Shown in pieces: positions 23,645 to 32,404 of a stretch of 64,000 nt of DNA. A program made the translations under genes and the position numbers. The notes beneath the pieces are model-generated. The model made no database searches. It saw only the letters and a program-made list of their open reading frames with translations, and was not told where the DNA came from. The DNA comes from Ichthyophis bannanicus (Eukaryota > Chordata > Amphibia > Gymnophiona > Ichthyophiidae). Each line of letters starts with the position of its first letter. Within the stretch, counting starts at the first letter, position 1. Where the stretch lies: positions 105,253,026-105,317,025 of the forward strand of contig CM066051.1 of NCBI GenBank assembly GCA_033557465.1. The letters are read 5' to 3'.

Positions 23645-23650
<6 letters not shown>
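22455..23650 (-). mobile_element. Minus-strand L2 LINE, piece 2 of 3 (reverse transcriptase)
   Basis: Reading leftward it encodes linker sequence (LTDHFAAKLKSKIPTGVFPL near 23530), an RT with FIDIASAFDNVD (near 23020), IYADDIMLYSPV (near 22750), NNLNINLKKQ and VEYLGIILDTSLSMSSHIKQ, ending at SVFFK near 22455. It continues in piece 1 at 12905. Stops and frame changes are common. A short L2-type 3' tail (23612-23650) lies at its right edge. Confidence 0.8.

Positions 23651-23682
<32 letters not shown>
23651..23682. repeat. (AT)n microsatellite at the Gypsy insertion point
   Basis: About 16 AT units directly abut the TG of the left LTR. The element appears to have integrated in or beside this tract, which hides an exact target duplication. 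Confidence 0.9.
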
Positions 23683-23685
<3 letters not shown>

Positions 23686-24777
23686 CACAGAGCAGACTCA
23701 TTAGTGACCCCTGTGGAGACAGATGAAATTGCAGTTCAAGAAAATACTAACGTTTGGGGAGAGCACATGATAGAAAGTTGCCATAAGCAACGTAAGCAAG
23801 TGAGGTCACGAGCTAGGGAGACACACCCAGCCAGTAGAGAAGCCAGGAGATTCTCACCTGACTCTAATCAGCTGGGGGGTGGTGCAGCTAGGAAACACCT
23901 AGATAAGCTCAGCTCACAAGCAGTTAGGCAGACCCAGGATAGGACTCATTTGAAGACCCAGGATAAGACTCAGAAGGAGAGACAGCCTAGGTCTCTGAAT
24001 GGAAACAGAAATAGAAGGAGCTGGATGAATGGAGAGGACGAGAGAAGCTGTGAAGAGAGCAAGTCTAATTACCACTTTGGAAGCCTGAACGGAGGTCTGA
24101 GTGAGTCCAGTGAATGCTTGAATGAAAGGTACAGACAGCTTGACACAGAAAGTGAGAGTGAATATAACAGCCCAGATTGGAACAGAGCCAGAAGGAAAAA
24201 GGTACAAGCCAGGAAGTTTTATTCTTGTCCAAAAAGGGGAAGCATAGGGCTTGGCTATAAAGGACAGTTTGAAGTCCAGAAGCCATCCAAAGCCAGCTTA
24301 AGGGAAGCAGAGAAGCTTCGTTACCCTTATCATACACAAGAGAAAGAGAAAGGCTTTTTACCTTCAGAAGTAAACCACTCTGAGAGATACGTGAGGCACA
24401 GAGTTTCAGAAGGGCTGCCGTTAGAAGCTCCAGCTGTTTCCAGGGTCCTAAACAGAGCAGAGCCTAGAGCTGAAGTAATTCCTTCTAAAAGCTGGGCAAG
24501 GGAGTGTTTTAACTTGCCTAACAGGTATCAGCAGAGGGGAGGCTCTTACCAGGAAAACCTCAGTAAATGTGGTAACAACAAACAGTTTTACCCTAGTGAA
24601 AGAAAAGTACTTCACAGCCAGGACGGACTGTTTGCCAAGCCTCCACAGGAGGAAGATAAAGAGGTGTCAATTCCTGTTGAGGCACCTATGCAATATGAGA
24701 CATCTAGAATAGAAGATACCATTGAACAAATGGACTGTAGCCTTTCTTTGGCAGACAACATAGTCTCACTGAGATAG
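23683..24777 (+). CDS. LTR-encoded frame of unknown function (copy B, left LTR)
   Basis: The frame is open from the first base of the LTR (CHRADSLVTPVETDEI) to a stop at 24775, about 364 codons; the first ATG is at 23767. It is hydrophilic and rich in Arg, Ser, Glu and Gln, with no signal peptide, membrane segment or known domain. It ends IEDTIEQMDCSLSLADNIVSLR. The right LTR keeps the same frame open, where it is continuous with the integrase frame through the polypurine tract, so it could be a C-terminal extension of pol or a separate product. Its ending is shared with two other LTRs in the window. Confidence 0.6.
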
Positions 24778-25113
24778 AGAGGAATAAGAAGCCTGACAAG
24801 GTGAAGGGAAGGCCTTATTCCTGGTTGTTACAGGTCTGTGTTTTGAATATATTTTGTTTTGTTAAGAAGCTGAAAGAAAGCCATTTTTGTGTTACAGTTT
24901 TATTTCTGTTATACCCAAGAAGGGTTATGTTTCTTTATTTTTGTACATATTGAGATATCCTATTGGGAAAGGGAAATAAAGCCCTATTTAACCTTACATC
25001 GGTTTTCCACGACTAATTTGTAATTGGCAGCAACTACAACTACCAGAAGGCCAGTTACACTGAGGCCCAGTGCAGTACCTTGTTTTACCGGCAGGTGCAC
25101 AGGGAGGGCTCAC
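23683..25113 (+). repeat. Left LTR of the Gypsy element
   Basis: It begins TGTCACAGAGCAG and ends GGGAGGGCTCAC, with an AATAAA signal at 24975-24980. It matches the right LTR base for base in length. Most of it is an open frame (see the LTR ORF). A TGG at 25121, 8 bp beyond the LTR, could start the primer-binding site, but I cannot name the tRNA. Confidence 0.92.
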
Positions 25114-25462
25114 GACATAATGGCGTAATATTTTAGGATCAATTTTTGTGTACCACGTGATTTCTTCTGGAGAGAAAAGGGAAGAAACAAAGAGAAGAGG
25201 ACATCGCTGGAGGAACAACTGACCACACAGAAGCACTACCTGTGGAGGATTTCGCTGGCAGGTCGGCCAGAAAAGAAAAGAAACCTTTCTCACATGCTGA
25301 AGTCTACCAGAAAACTCAGGTAACGGTGACCTGGGTGGGAAAGGTAGAAGGACACCGTGAGAAAGGGGGCGCTATTCCTAGGCAGGAAGTGGGCAAAAGA
25401 AGTACCGCACTTGGTGTGCCTTTTTTCTTTTTGTCTTTTGCAGGTGTTCAGCTCCAGAGGGA

Positions 25463-27730
25463 TGGATCCACACGACGTCCAAACATGGATGCAAGCGCAG
25501 TGGGACAGACAAGCAGCGCTTATGCACCAACTGCAAGGACAGTACATGGACGCTATGAGAGAGCAGCAGCGACCTTTAGTGGAAGCGTTGGAGGCTCTGG
25601 TCAAGAAGCCGCAGGACAATGAAGCAGCAAACTTGCCACCAATGCCGCAAGTAGCACTGAACAATTGCTCTAATTTGTCTGTGAGACAGCTTACCCAGTA
25701 TGATGATTTAGACGATTATATAGAATCTTTTGAGAGGATTGCAGAAACCCTAAAATGGCCATCAGAGCAGTGGGCCATGCGTTTTGCTATGACTTTGACT
25801 GGAGAGGCTCTGTCAGCATTTAAGGGAATGCCTGCTACCTTAGCCACTAATTATGTGGAAATTAAAAAAAGCCATAAGAGATAGGCTGGGCCTTACGCCC
25901 AGGCACTACAAACACCTATTCAGGGAGGCAAAAATACAGAATAAGGAGACTCCCAGAGCCTTATCCCAAAGGTTGAAAAGCCTTGCGTATAAGTGGCTTA
26001 ACCCCGAAGGGAGGTCAGTAGAATCCATTATGAATGATATAATAATGGAGCAGTTTATGTATTCTGTATCACCGGATTTAAAAACCTTCCTCACATTACA
26101 GGATTGCCGTAATCCCGAAGAGGCAGCCAATATGGCAGAGGTATATTATGAAGCCAAAAGGGCTGACACCTCTAGAATTGGCGAGTTAAAAATAAATGGC
26201 AATGAAAATCCTGATAAAATGAGGAAGGATGATAGAGTTACAATGTATAAAAGAAATGTGCATAATGATACTGTTGATGATGTGGCTGGTAATAGAAAAT
26301 GTTATAGGTGTGGAAAGGCAGGCCACTACCAGAAAAATTGTAAGATAAAAATGGTCTTTATAGCTGGAGCTGAGAAACAGGTCCCGAAAGGCATTTTTCT
26401 CCAGGTCTTGGTAGATGGAGAAGACGCCTTAGCTTTGCTGGACTCAGGCGCAGAACAGAGCATGGTCTCTCTGAAGTTTTGGGAGACCATGGAGCAGTCT
26501 CGCTCTGCGGCCTCAGGTCAGAGAAAGGACCAAGTACAGATAAAATGTGTATATGGCACCCGTCTTCCATATCCCCTGCATAAGGTACCGGTTAAGGGGA
26601 TGGGAATAGAAAGAGAAATCCAGGTGGCAGTAGTCCCAGGGCTAACCCAGGAACTTATCCTAGGGCATGATTGGCCTTCATTTAAGGGAGGATTGATGCA
26701 AGGCTTAGGTACAAGGACAGGCCTTGTTTCAACCAGGTCACAGGCTGGGACCTCAGGAACCCAGGAACCGTCTGTTGAAAGAACAGAGGAACCTAAGGGG
26801 GAGGAAGTTAAGGAAAAGCCCGAGAAAAAGATAGAAGAGGTTGAGGCTAACACACTACCCGATCATGACGAGTTAATTCAGGTTCCAAACAAAGAGGAGA
26901 AAAAACCCAAGGCTAGGAAACGCCAAGAGAGAAATAAAAGGACCCGAGGAAGAGCAGAACTAGAGGCCGGGGAAGGGTTACCGTGGGTACCTGCAGCCCT
27001 AGTTCAGAAGTTCCCTTCTTTCCCAATGGAACAGAAGGCAGACCCCGCGCTCAAAAGAGCATTTGAATGGGCACAAGAGGATCGACCCATACTTCCTAGA
27101 TTCTTACTAGATAAGGACATACTATACAGGGAAAGTATAGATCCTTATACAGACGCAGTCAGGAAACAACTGGTAGTGCCAGTAACTTTCAAGGCTATCG
27201 TTTTACGCCTAGCACACGACCACCCGATAGGCAGTCACAAAGGTGTTCAGGGAACGCTAGATCAGATACTGGCGAGGTTTTACTGGCCAGGAGTATATAA
27301 AGAGACGAAACAGTACTGTGACTCCTGCCCTACCTGCCAGAGGGTCTCAATAGCACGACCAAAGGCCGTACCTATGGTGCCTTTGCCTACCATCTCGGCA
27401 CCCATTAGACGCATGGGGATGGATATAGTGGGCCCTCTAATAAAAACACCTAGGGGTTACCAATATATGCTAGTGATTGTAGACCACGCCACGCGGTTCC
27501 CGTGGGCAATTCCCCTTAGGAACATCTCAGCTAGGGTGATAGCGCAAGAACTAATAAAGTTATTTTGCGAAGTGGGGTTTCCCCAGGAGATCTTAACAGA
27601 TCAGGGAAGCAACTTCGTGTCGCGATACCTTGCTAGAGTGTGGGAAGCATTTGGCATTCGCCACATTAAGACTGCGGCGTACCACCCCCAGTCAAACGGA
27701 TTAGTAGAGCGAATGAACCAATCCATTTAA
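25463..27730 (+). pseudogene. Gypsy gag-protease-integrase frame, broken near 25865 and at 27728
   Basis: Gag starts MDPHDVQTWMQAQW at 25463. A frame change at the A-run 25863-25869 leads into a 625-codon frame. That frame carries the rest of gag (LFREAKIQNKETPRALSQR), a CCHC zinc knuckle (CYRCGKAGHYQKNC, about 26300), an aspartic protease (LALLDSGAEQSM, about 26435), and a charged linker with KADPALKRAFEWAQ. The integrase follows with an HHCC module (HDHPIGSH and CDSCPTC, 27219-27340) and DDE residues in GMDIVGP (about 27421), LTDQGSNF (about 27600) and GLVERM (about 27705). A TAA at 27728 interrupts integrase. The linker passes from protease to integrase with no RT between. Confidence 0.88.
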
Positions 27731-28348
27731 CACCTGTTGAGGAGAGGTTTAAGGAAGGGAGAAATGGCAGAGTGGGACACCTTGCTCCCATTCGTATTGT
27801 ACGCATGTAGGGAGCGTATTCAAACGTCCTTGGGGGCATCCCCGTTCAAGTTATTGTTTGGCAGGGCCCCGAGGGGTATATTAGACATTCTGCAGGAAGA
27901 GTGGGTAGAACCCGAAATACCGGAGGTAGGGGTACCACAATTCTTAAATAACTTAAGGACGCGCTTAGAAAAGACGTCTAAAGCCTCGGTAGACAATCTC
28001 AAGGCTAGCCAGCAGCGTCAGAAACGCTATTACGATAAGGGCACACAACCCAGACAATTAGAAGTCGGGGATAAGGTCCTCATCCAGGTAGCAGATCCGG
28101 GTCCCAAATTTGAATCCCATTGGAAGGGGCCGGGTACAGTGATAAAAAGAGTTGGACCGGTTTCCTATTTGATAGAAAACGACAGGGGACGTAGACAGGT
28201 TTATCACCTTAATGTGTTAAAGCCTTGGAAAGAGAGGGAGGCCCAAGCTAATTTAGTTTACAGGGAGCACTATAGGCGCACCCCGGGCAGAATTACGTGC
28301 TGTCCGTGTAGTTTTGCGGCAGCCTGTAATATTTTAAGGGGGGGAATC
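27731..28348 (+). pseudogene. C-terminal part of Gypsy integrase, same frame after the stop
   Basis: The frame continues after the TAA with LLPFVLYACRERIQTSLGASPF and LLFGRAPRGILD, then a chromatin- or DNA-binding C-terminus (LEVGDKVLIQVADPG, FESHWKGPGTVI, VYHLNVLKPWKER). In autonomous relatives with integrase before RT, this is the point after which RT begins. Here the frame reads straight into the right LTR. Confidence 0.85.
28336..28348 (+). promoter_or_regulatory. Polypurine tract before the right LTR
   Basis: AAGGGGGGGAATC directly precedes the TG of the right LTR, the expected place and composition for plus-strand priming. It is also translated in the open frame that joins integrase to the LTR ORF. 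Confidence 0.85.
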
Positions 28349-29779
28349 TGTCACAGAGCAGACTCATTAGTGACCCCTGTGGAGACAGATGAAATTGCAG
28401 TTCAAGAAAATACTAACGTTTGGGGAGAGCACATGATAGAAAGTTGCCATAAGCAACGTAAGCAAGTGAGGTCACGAGCTAGGGAGACACACCCAGCCAG
28501 TAGAGAAACCAGGAGATTCTCACCTGACTCTAATCAGCTGGGGGGTGGTGCAGCTAGGAAACACCTAGATAAGCTCAGCTCACAAGCAGTTAGGCAGACC
28601 CAGGAAAGGACTCATTTGAAGACCCAGGATAAGACTCAGAAGGAGAGACAGCCTAGGTCTCTGAATGGAAACAGAAATAGAAGGAGCTGGATGAATGGAG
28701 AGGACGAGAGAAGCTGTGAAGAGAGCAAGTCTAATTACCACTTTGGAAGCCTGAACGGAGGTCTGAGTGAGTCCAGTGAATGCTTGAATGAAAGGTACAG
28801 ACAGCTTGACACAGAAAGTGAGAGTGAATATAACAGCCCAGATTGGAACAGAGCCAGAAGGAAAAAGGTACAAGCCAGGAAGTTTTATTCTTGTCCAAAA
28901 AGGGGAAGCACAGGGCTTGGCTATAAAGGACAGTTTGAAGTCCAGAAGCCATCCAAAGCCAGCTTAAGGGAAGCAGAGAAGCTTCGTTACCCTTATCATA
29001 CACAAGAGAAAGAGAAAGGCTTTTTACCTTCAGAAGTAAACCACTCTGAGAGATACGTGAGGCACAGAGTTTCAGAAGGGCTGCCGTTAGAAGCTCCAGC
29101 TGTTTCCAGGGTCCTAAACAGAGCAGAGCCTAGAGCTGAAGTAATTCCTTCTAAAAGCTGGGCAAGGGAGTGTTTTAACTTGTCTAACAGGTATCAGCAG
29201 AGGGGAGGCTCTTACCAGGAAAACCTCAGTAAATGTGGTAACAACAAACAGTTTTACCCTAGTGAAAGAAAAGTACGTCACAGCCAGGACGGACTGTTTG
29301 CCAAGCCTCCACAGGAGGAAGATAAAGAGGTGTCAATTCCTGTTGAGGAACCTATGCAATATGAAACATCTATAATAGAAGATACCATTGAACAAATGGA
29401 CTGTAGCCTTTCTTTGGCAGACAACATAGTCTCACTGAGATAGAGAGGAATAAGAAGCCTGACAAGGTGAAGGGAAGGCCTTATTCCTGGTTGTTACAGG
29501 TCTGTGTTTTGAATATATTTTGTTTTGTTAAGAAGCTGAAAGAAAGCCATTTTTGTGTTACAGTTTTCTTTCTGTTATACCCAAGAAGGGTTATGTTTCT
29601 TTATTTTTGTACATATTGAGATATCCTATTGGGAAAGGGAAATAAAGCCCTATTTAACCTTACATCGGTTTTCCACGACTAATTTGTAACTGGCAGCAAC
29701 TACAACTACCAGAAGGCCAGTTACACTGAGGCCCAGTGCAGTACCTTGTTTTACCGGCAGGTGCACAGGGAGGGCTCAC
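28349..29779 (+). repeat. Right LTR of the Gypsy element
   Basis: Near-identical to the left LTR. The LTR frame stays open here to the stop at 29441, and the AATAAA signal is at 29641-29646. The sequence after its end (AATCTA) creates a 15-bp match with flanking SINE sequence at 29808-29822. Confidence 0.92.
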
Positions 29780-29784
29780 AATCT

Positions 29785-29991
29785 ACTTTTTATTCCCTTG
29801 TTCCCAAAGGGCTCACAATCTAAGTGTACCTGAGGCAATGGAGGGTTAAGTGGCTTGCCCTAGGCCAGAAGGAGTGGCCATGGGACTAGAGACCCTAGTC
29901 TCTCTGGCCTGAGGTTACTTGTCCCCATGCAGGAATTGAACTCCCGGCCCGAGGTAACCTGTCCCAACCACTGAGCCACTCCTCCCTCCAG
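29785..29991 (-). mobile_element. tRNA-derived SINE with MIR-like core
   Basis: Reading leftward: GGAGGAGTGGCTCAGTGGTT (A-box-like, near 29985), GGGAGTTCAATTCC (B-box-like, near 29938), then GGGCAAGCCACTTAACCCTC and GCCTCAGGTACACTTAG, which resemble the MIR/CORE middle, and a tail with GATTGTGAGCCC. It is a degenerate SINE, not a functional tRNA gene. Confidence 0.7.
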
Positions 29992-30122
29992 GACACCCAA
30001 CACGTACAAGTTGTTTCTGCATGATCGGTTTTCTAAGTCATCGACCTTCATCATCAGCATTTCAAGCTGCTTTTGGTGGCTCTGAATCTCCCAATTGTGC
30101 TGCGCTTCGCCGTCCTCCAGTG
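29992..30122 (-). mobile_element. L1-like ORF1 fragment
   Basis: Leftward it encodes MLMMKVDDLENRSCRNNL, nearly the same as the ORF1 segment at 31270-31340 (LMMKVNDLENRSCRNNL). It is a short 5'- and 3'-truncated piece lying between the SINE and the third L2 piece. Confidence 0.75.
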
Positions 30123-30803
30123 ATGGGATTTGGTTAAGGATTTAAGAATTTCGAAAAGTTCTCTTGGTCGGTTAATGGCTTTATTTAGGATATTGTATGG
30201 TGGTTCTTCTTTGCTCTGTTTATAGTTTCTTTATAGGTGTTCAGAGCAGTTGTGTAAAGTGTTTTGTATTCAGTAGTTTGGCCCTCCATTTTTGCTCAAG
30301 TTTACGGAGCTCTTTCTTTAGAATGTATATGTCATGGTTATACCATTTTTCAGAGGGTCTGCGATTAGTTTTTACATGAGTATGTGTGGGTGCAGCTGCT
30401 TTTTTGATGATAGAGTTCCAGCTCTTTATTGAGTCATTAAGATCAGTTGGTGGTCTAGCCAGTTGAGGTATAATGTCGTTCAGGAAAGCATCTTTATCAA
30501 AGCACCTGTATAGAGTAGTTTGGTGAAATGTGTATAAGGGTTTATGGGTTTATGGGTGGTAGGGGAGATTGGGAGGTCCAAATGTAAGATGAAGTGGTCA
30601 GACCATGGAACCTGGGTTGATCGGGGGATAGGGGGAGTAGTTAGGGTGTTCTGTGAGGGGTTTTGGGAGGAATACCAGGTTAAGTGAGTTACCCTTGATA
30701 TGGGTGGGGTTGTTTATTATTTGTTGAAAACCCATATCTTCCATGAATTCCAAAAAGGCTGTGGACTGGGTCAGGGGGAGTGAAGCAAGGTTAAAGTCCC
30801 CTA
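30123..30803 (-). mobile_element. Minus-strand L2 LINE, piece 3 of 3 (endonuclease C-terminus)
   Basis: Leftward from 30800 it encodes LGDFNLASLPL, FLEFMEDMGFQQIIN, NPTHIKGNSLNLVF, PWSDHFILHLDLP and ILKKELRKLEQKWRA. These are the C-terminal endonuclease motifs (DFN and SDH) and the linker of L2 ORF2. It lies upstream, in element order, of piece 2, from which it is parted by the Gypsy, SINE and L1 inserts. Confidence 0.78.
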
Positions 30804-30977
30804 GGGAGGATCACATGAGCGCATGAGCGGGTGAGGAGGTTCCTCGTCTTGCTCCCAGGCCACCCCGCCAACGAATTGTAAAGTGAATGATATAAAACAT
30901 TGAACAGGGGTGAAAATAGCCGAAAGGATACAGGAAACCTGGGTGTGGATTGCCAGACGGGTAGCAGCTGACACAGC

Positions 30978-31685
30978 ATGCGCGCGGCGACGAAAAAAGA
31001 AAAAGCTGCCCGAATACCCAAGATGGCAGCCACACCTTGTATCCAAACTACTCCATATTCACCGGGGAAAGAAACTATGGACTCAGGCCCTGAAGACGTG
31101 GCACACGAGGTAGTCAAACTGCTAGACCTCAAATTTGATAGAGTGATGAAAAAGCTAGACAAAATGGGAGAAGCCTTTACAGAAATGTCCCACAGGGTAG
31201 AGGAGGTGGAGCAGCTTGTAATGACACTGGAGGATGGCGAAGTGGAGCACAATCGGGAGATTCAGAGCCACCAGAAGCAACTTGAAACACTGATGATGAA
31301 GGTCAATGACTTAGAAAACCGATCGTGCAGAAACAACTTGCGCATGGTGGGTGTCCCGGAGGCATGGTCGGACCAGTAATTACCGTCGTTTGAAAGCTGG
31401 CTACGCAAGGAGCTGGGCCTAATGAACATTGTAGGAGACATCAAAGTGGAGAGGGTGCATAGACTGGGTCCTATGTTGGAAGGACGAGAGCGTCTGCGGC
31501 CAGTTTTGGCCTGTATTCTGAACTTCCAGCATAAGACATTGCTCTTCCAGGCCTACCGCAAACATCGAGACTTGCGCCTGGAGAATAAAACCATCTTGTT
31601 GTTTCAGGACTATTCAGCTGTACTATCGACCAAGAGGAAAGACTTTTCTATGGTGTGTGCGGAGCTGGCGAAAAACAACATCTGA
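30978..31685 (+). pseudogene. L1-like ORF1 of the second element
   Basis: A basic N-terminus (MRAATKKEKAARIPKMAATP) is followed by a coiled coil (LKFDRVMKKLDKMGEAFTEM, MSHRVEEVEQLVMTLEDGEV), LENRSCRNNLRMVGVPE (31310-31355) and, after a TAA at 31378, ERVHRLGPMLEGRERLRPVL and RKHRDLRLENKTILLFQDYS. This is the L1 ORF1 plan with one in-frame stop. Confidence 0.8.
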
Positions 31686-32404
31686 TTTTATTCTGTCCTA
31701 CCCGGCTACACTGAGGATCTTTTACAAGGGGGAGACCCATGCATTTGAACAAGCGAACACAGCTAAAAAATTTGTAGCTGCCCTGCCACACGAGAGGGAC
31801 AGCACAAATGGCCAGAGCTGAATGGAGCCGGGCCATATAAAGTGGAGTTGAGCTGCCGTCTGTGCTCTGTGCAATGGCGGGAAAGGAGTGGAGGGACAAT
31901 CTTCTACTGGGGACTATGAACCGGGACAGCAACTTGGTGAGGTGGAACTGTATGTCAGCTAGTTCACCTCCAGGTGGCTTAGTGGTTTGTATTAAATTGT
32001 TTAGAATGAAAGCTGCACCCCTGGACAGGAGATGGGGAGCGGCCCAGAAGCACAACCAACAGTGATCTACTCCGTTTAGTCGGAGACCTAGCTGCGGCAA
32101 AAGTGATAGTCTTGAATGGGAGGGTGGGAGGGATTTTGTGTGTTTAAGTGTTTGTGAGAGGAGTGTTTCTTAGGGGGTTCACATTTAGGATGGGGGGTGC
32201 ATCTGGGAGGGGGACTAGAGGAGAAGGGATTGGGGGAGGGAAGGAACGGGGCTCGGGGAGGGAGGAGAAGGGAGGGTGGGACACCTCGGCGCAGAAGGAT
32301 AGGAGTCCGAAGGGAGATGGGAGGCAGGTCTCCGGGTGCTGAGGCTGGGCGGCCTCGGAGAACTTTACAATTCGCTGTGATCCTACAGAAAGTCAAACTA
32401 GAAC

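Larger units (their letters stand above)
23683..29779 (+). mobile_element. Young Gypsy LTR retrotransposon lacking RT and RNase H
   Basis: Two direct LTRs of 1431 bp (23683-25113 and 28349-29779) differ at only about ten positions that I can see (roughly 0.7%). The 3.2-kb interior encodes gag, protease and integrase, with a polypurine tract before the right LTR. No reverse transcriptase or RNase H motif (such as YxDD) is found anywhere inside. In Gmr1-like Gypsy elements integrase precedes RT, so this looks like a Gmr1-type element that lost the segment after integrase. It is non-autonomous as it stands. A gag frame change and one stop in integrase are present. Confidence 0.88.

Noticed and set aside
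25850..25890. Programmed frameshift between two gag parts
   Set aside because: The change falls inside gag and not at a gag-pol border, at a plain A-run; a one-base indel is simpler.
29930..29991. tRNA gene
   Set aside because: A- and B-box-like sequences are present but degenerate and continue into a MIR-like core and tail, so it is a SINE.
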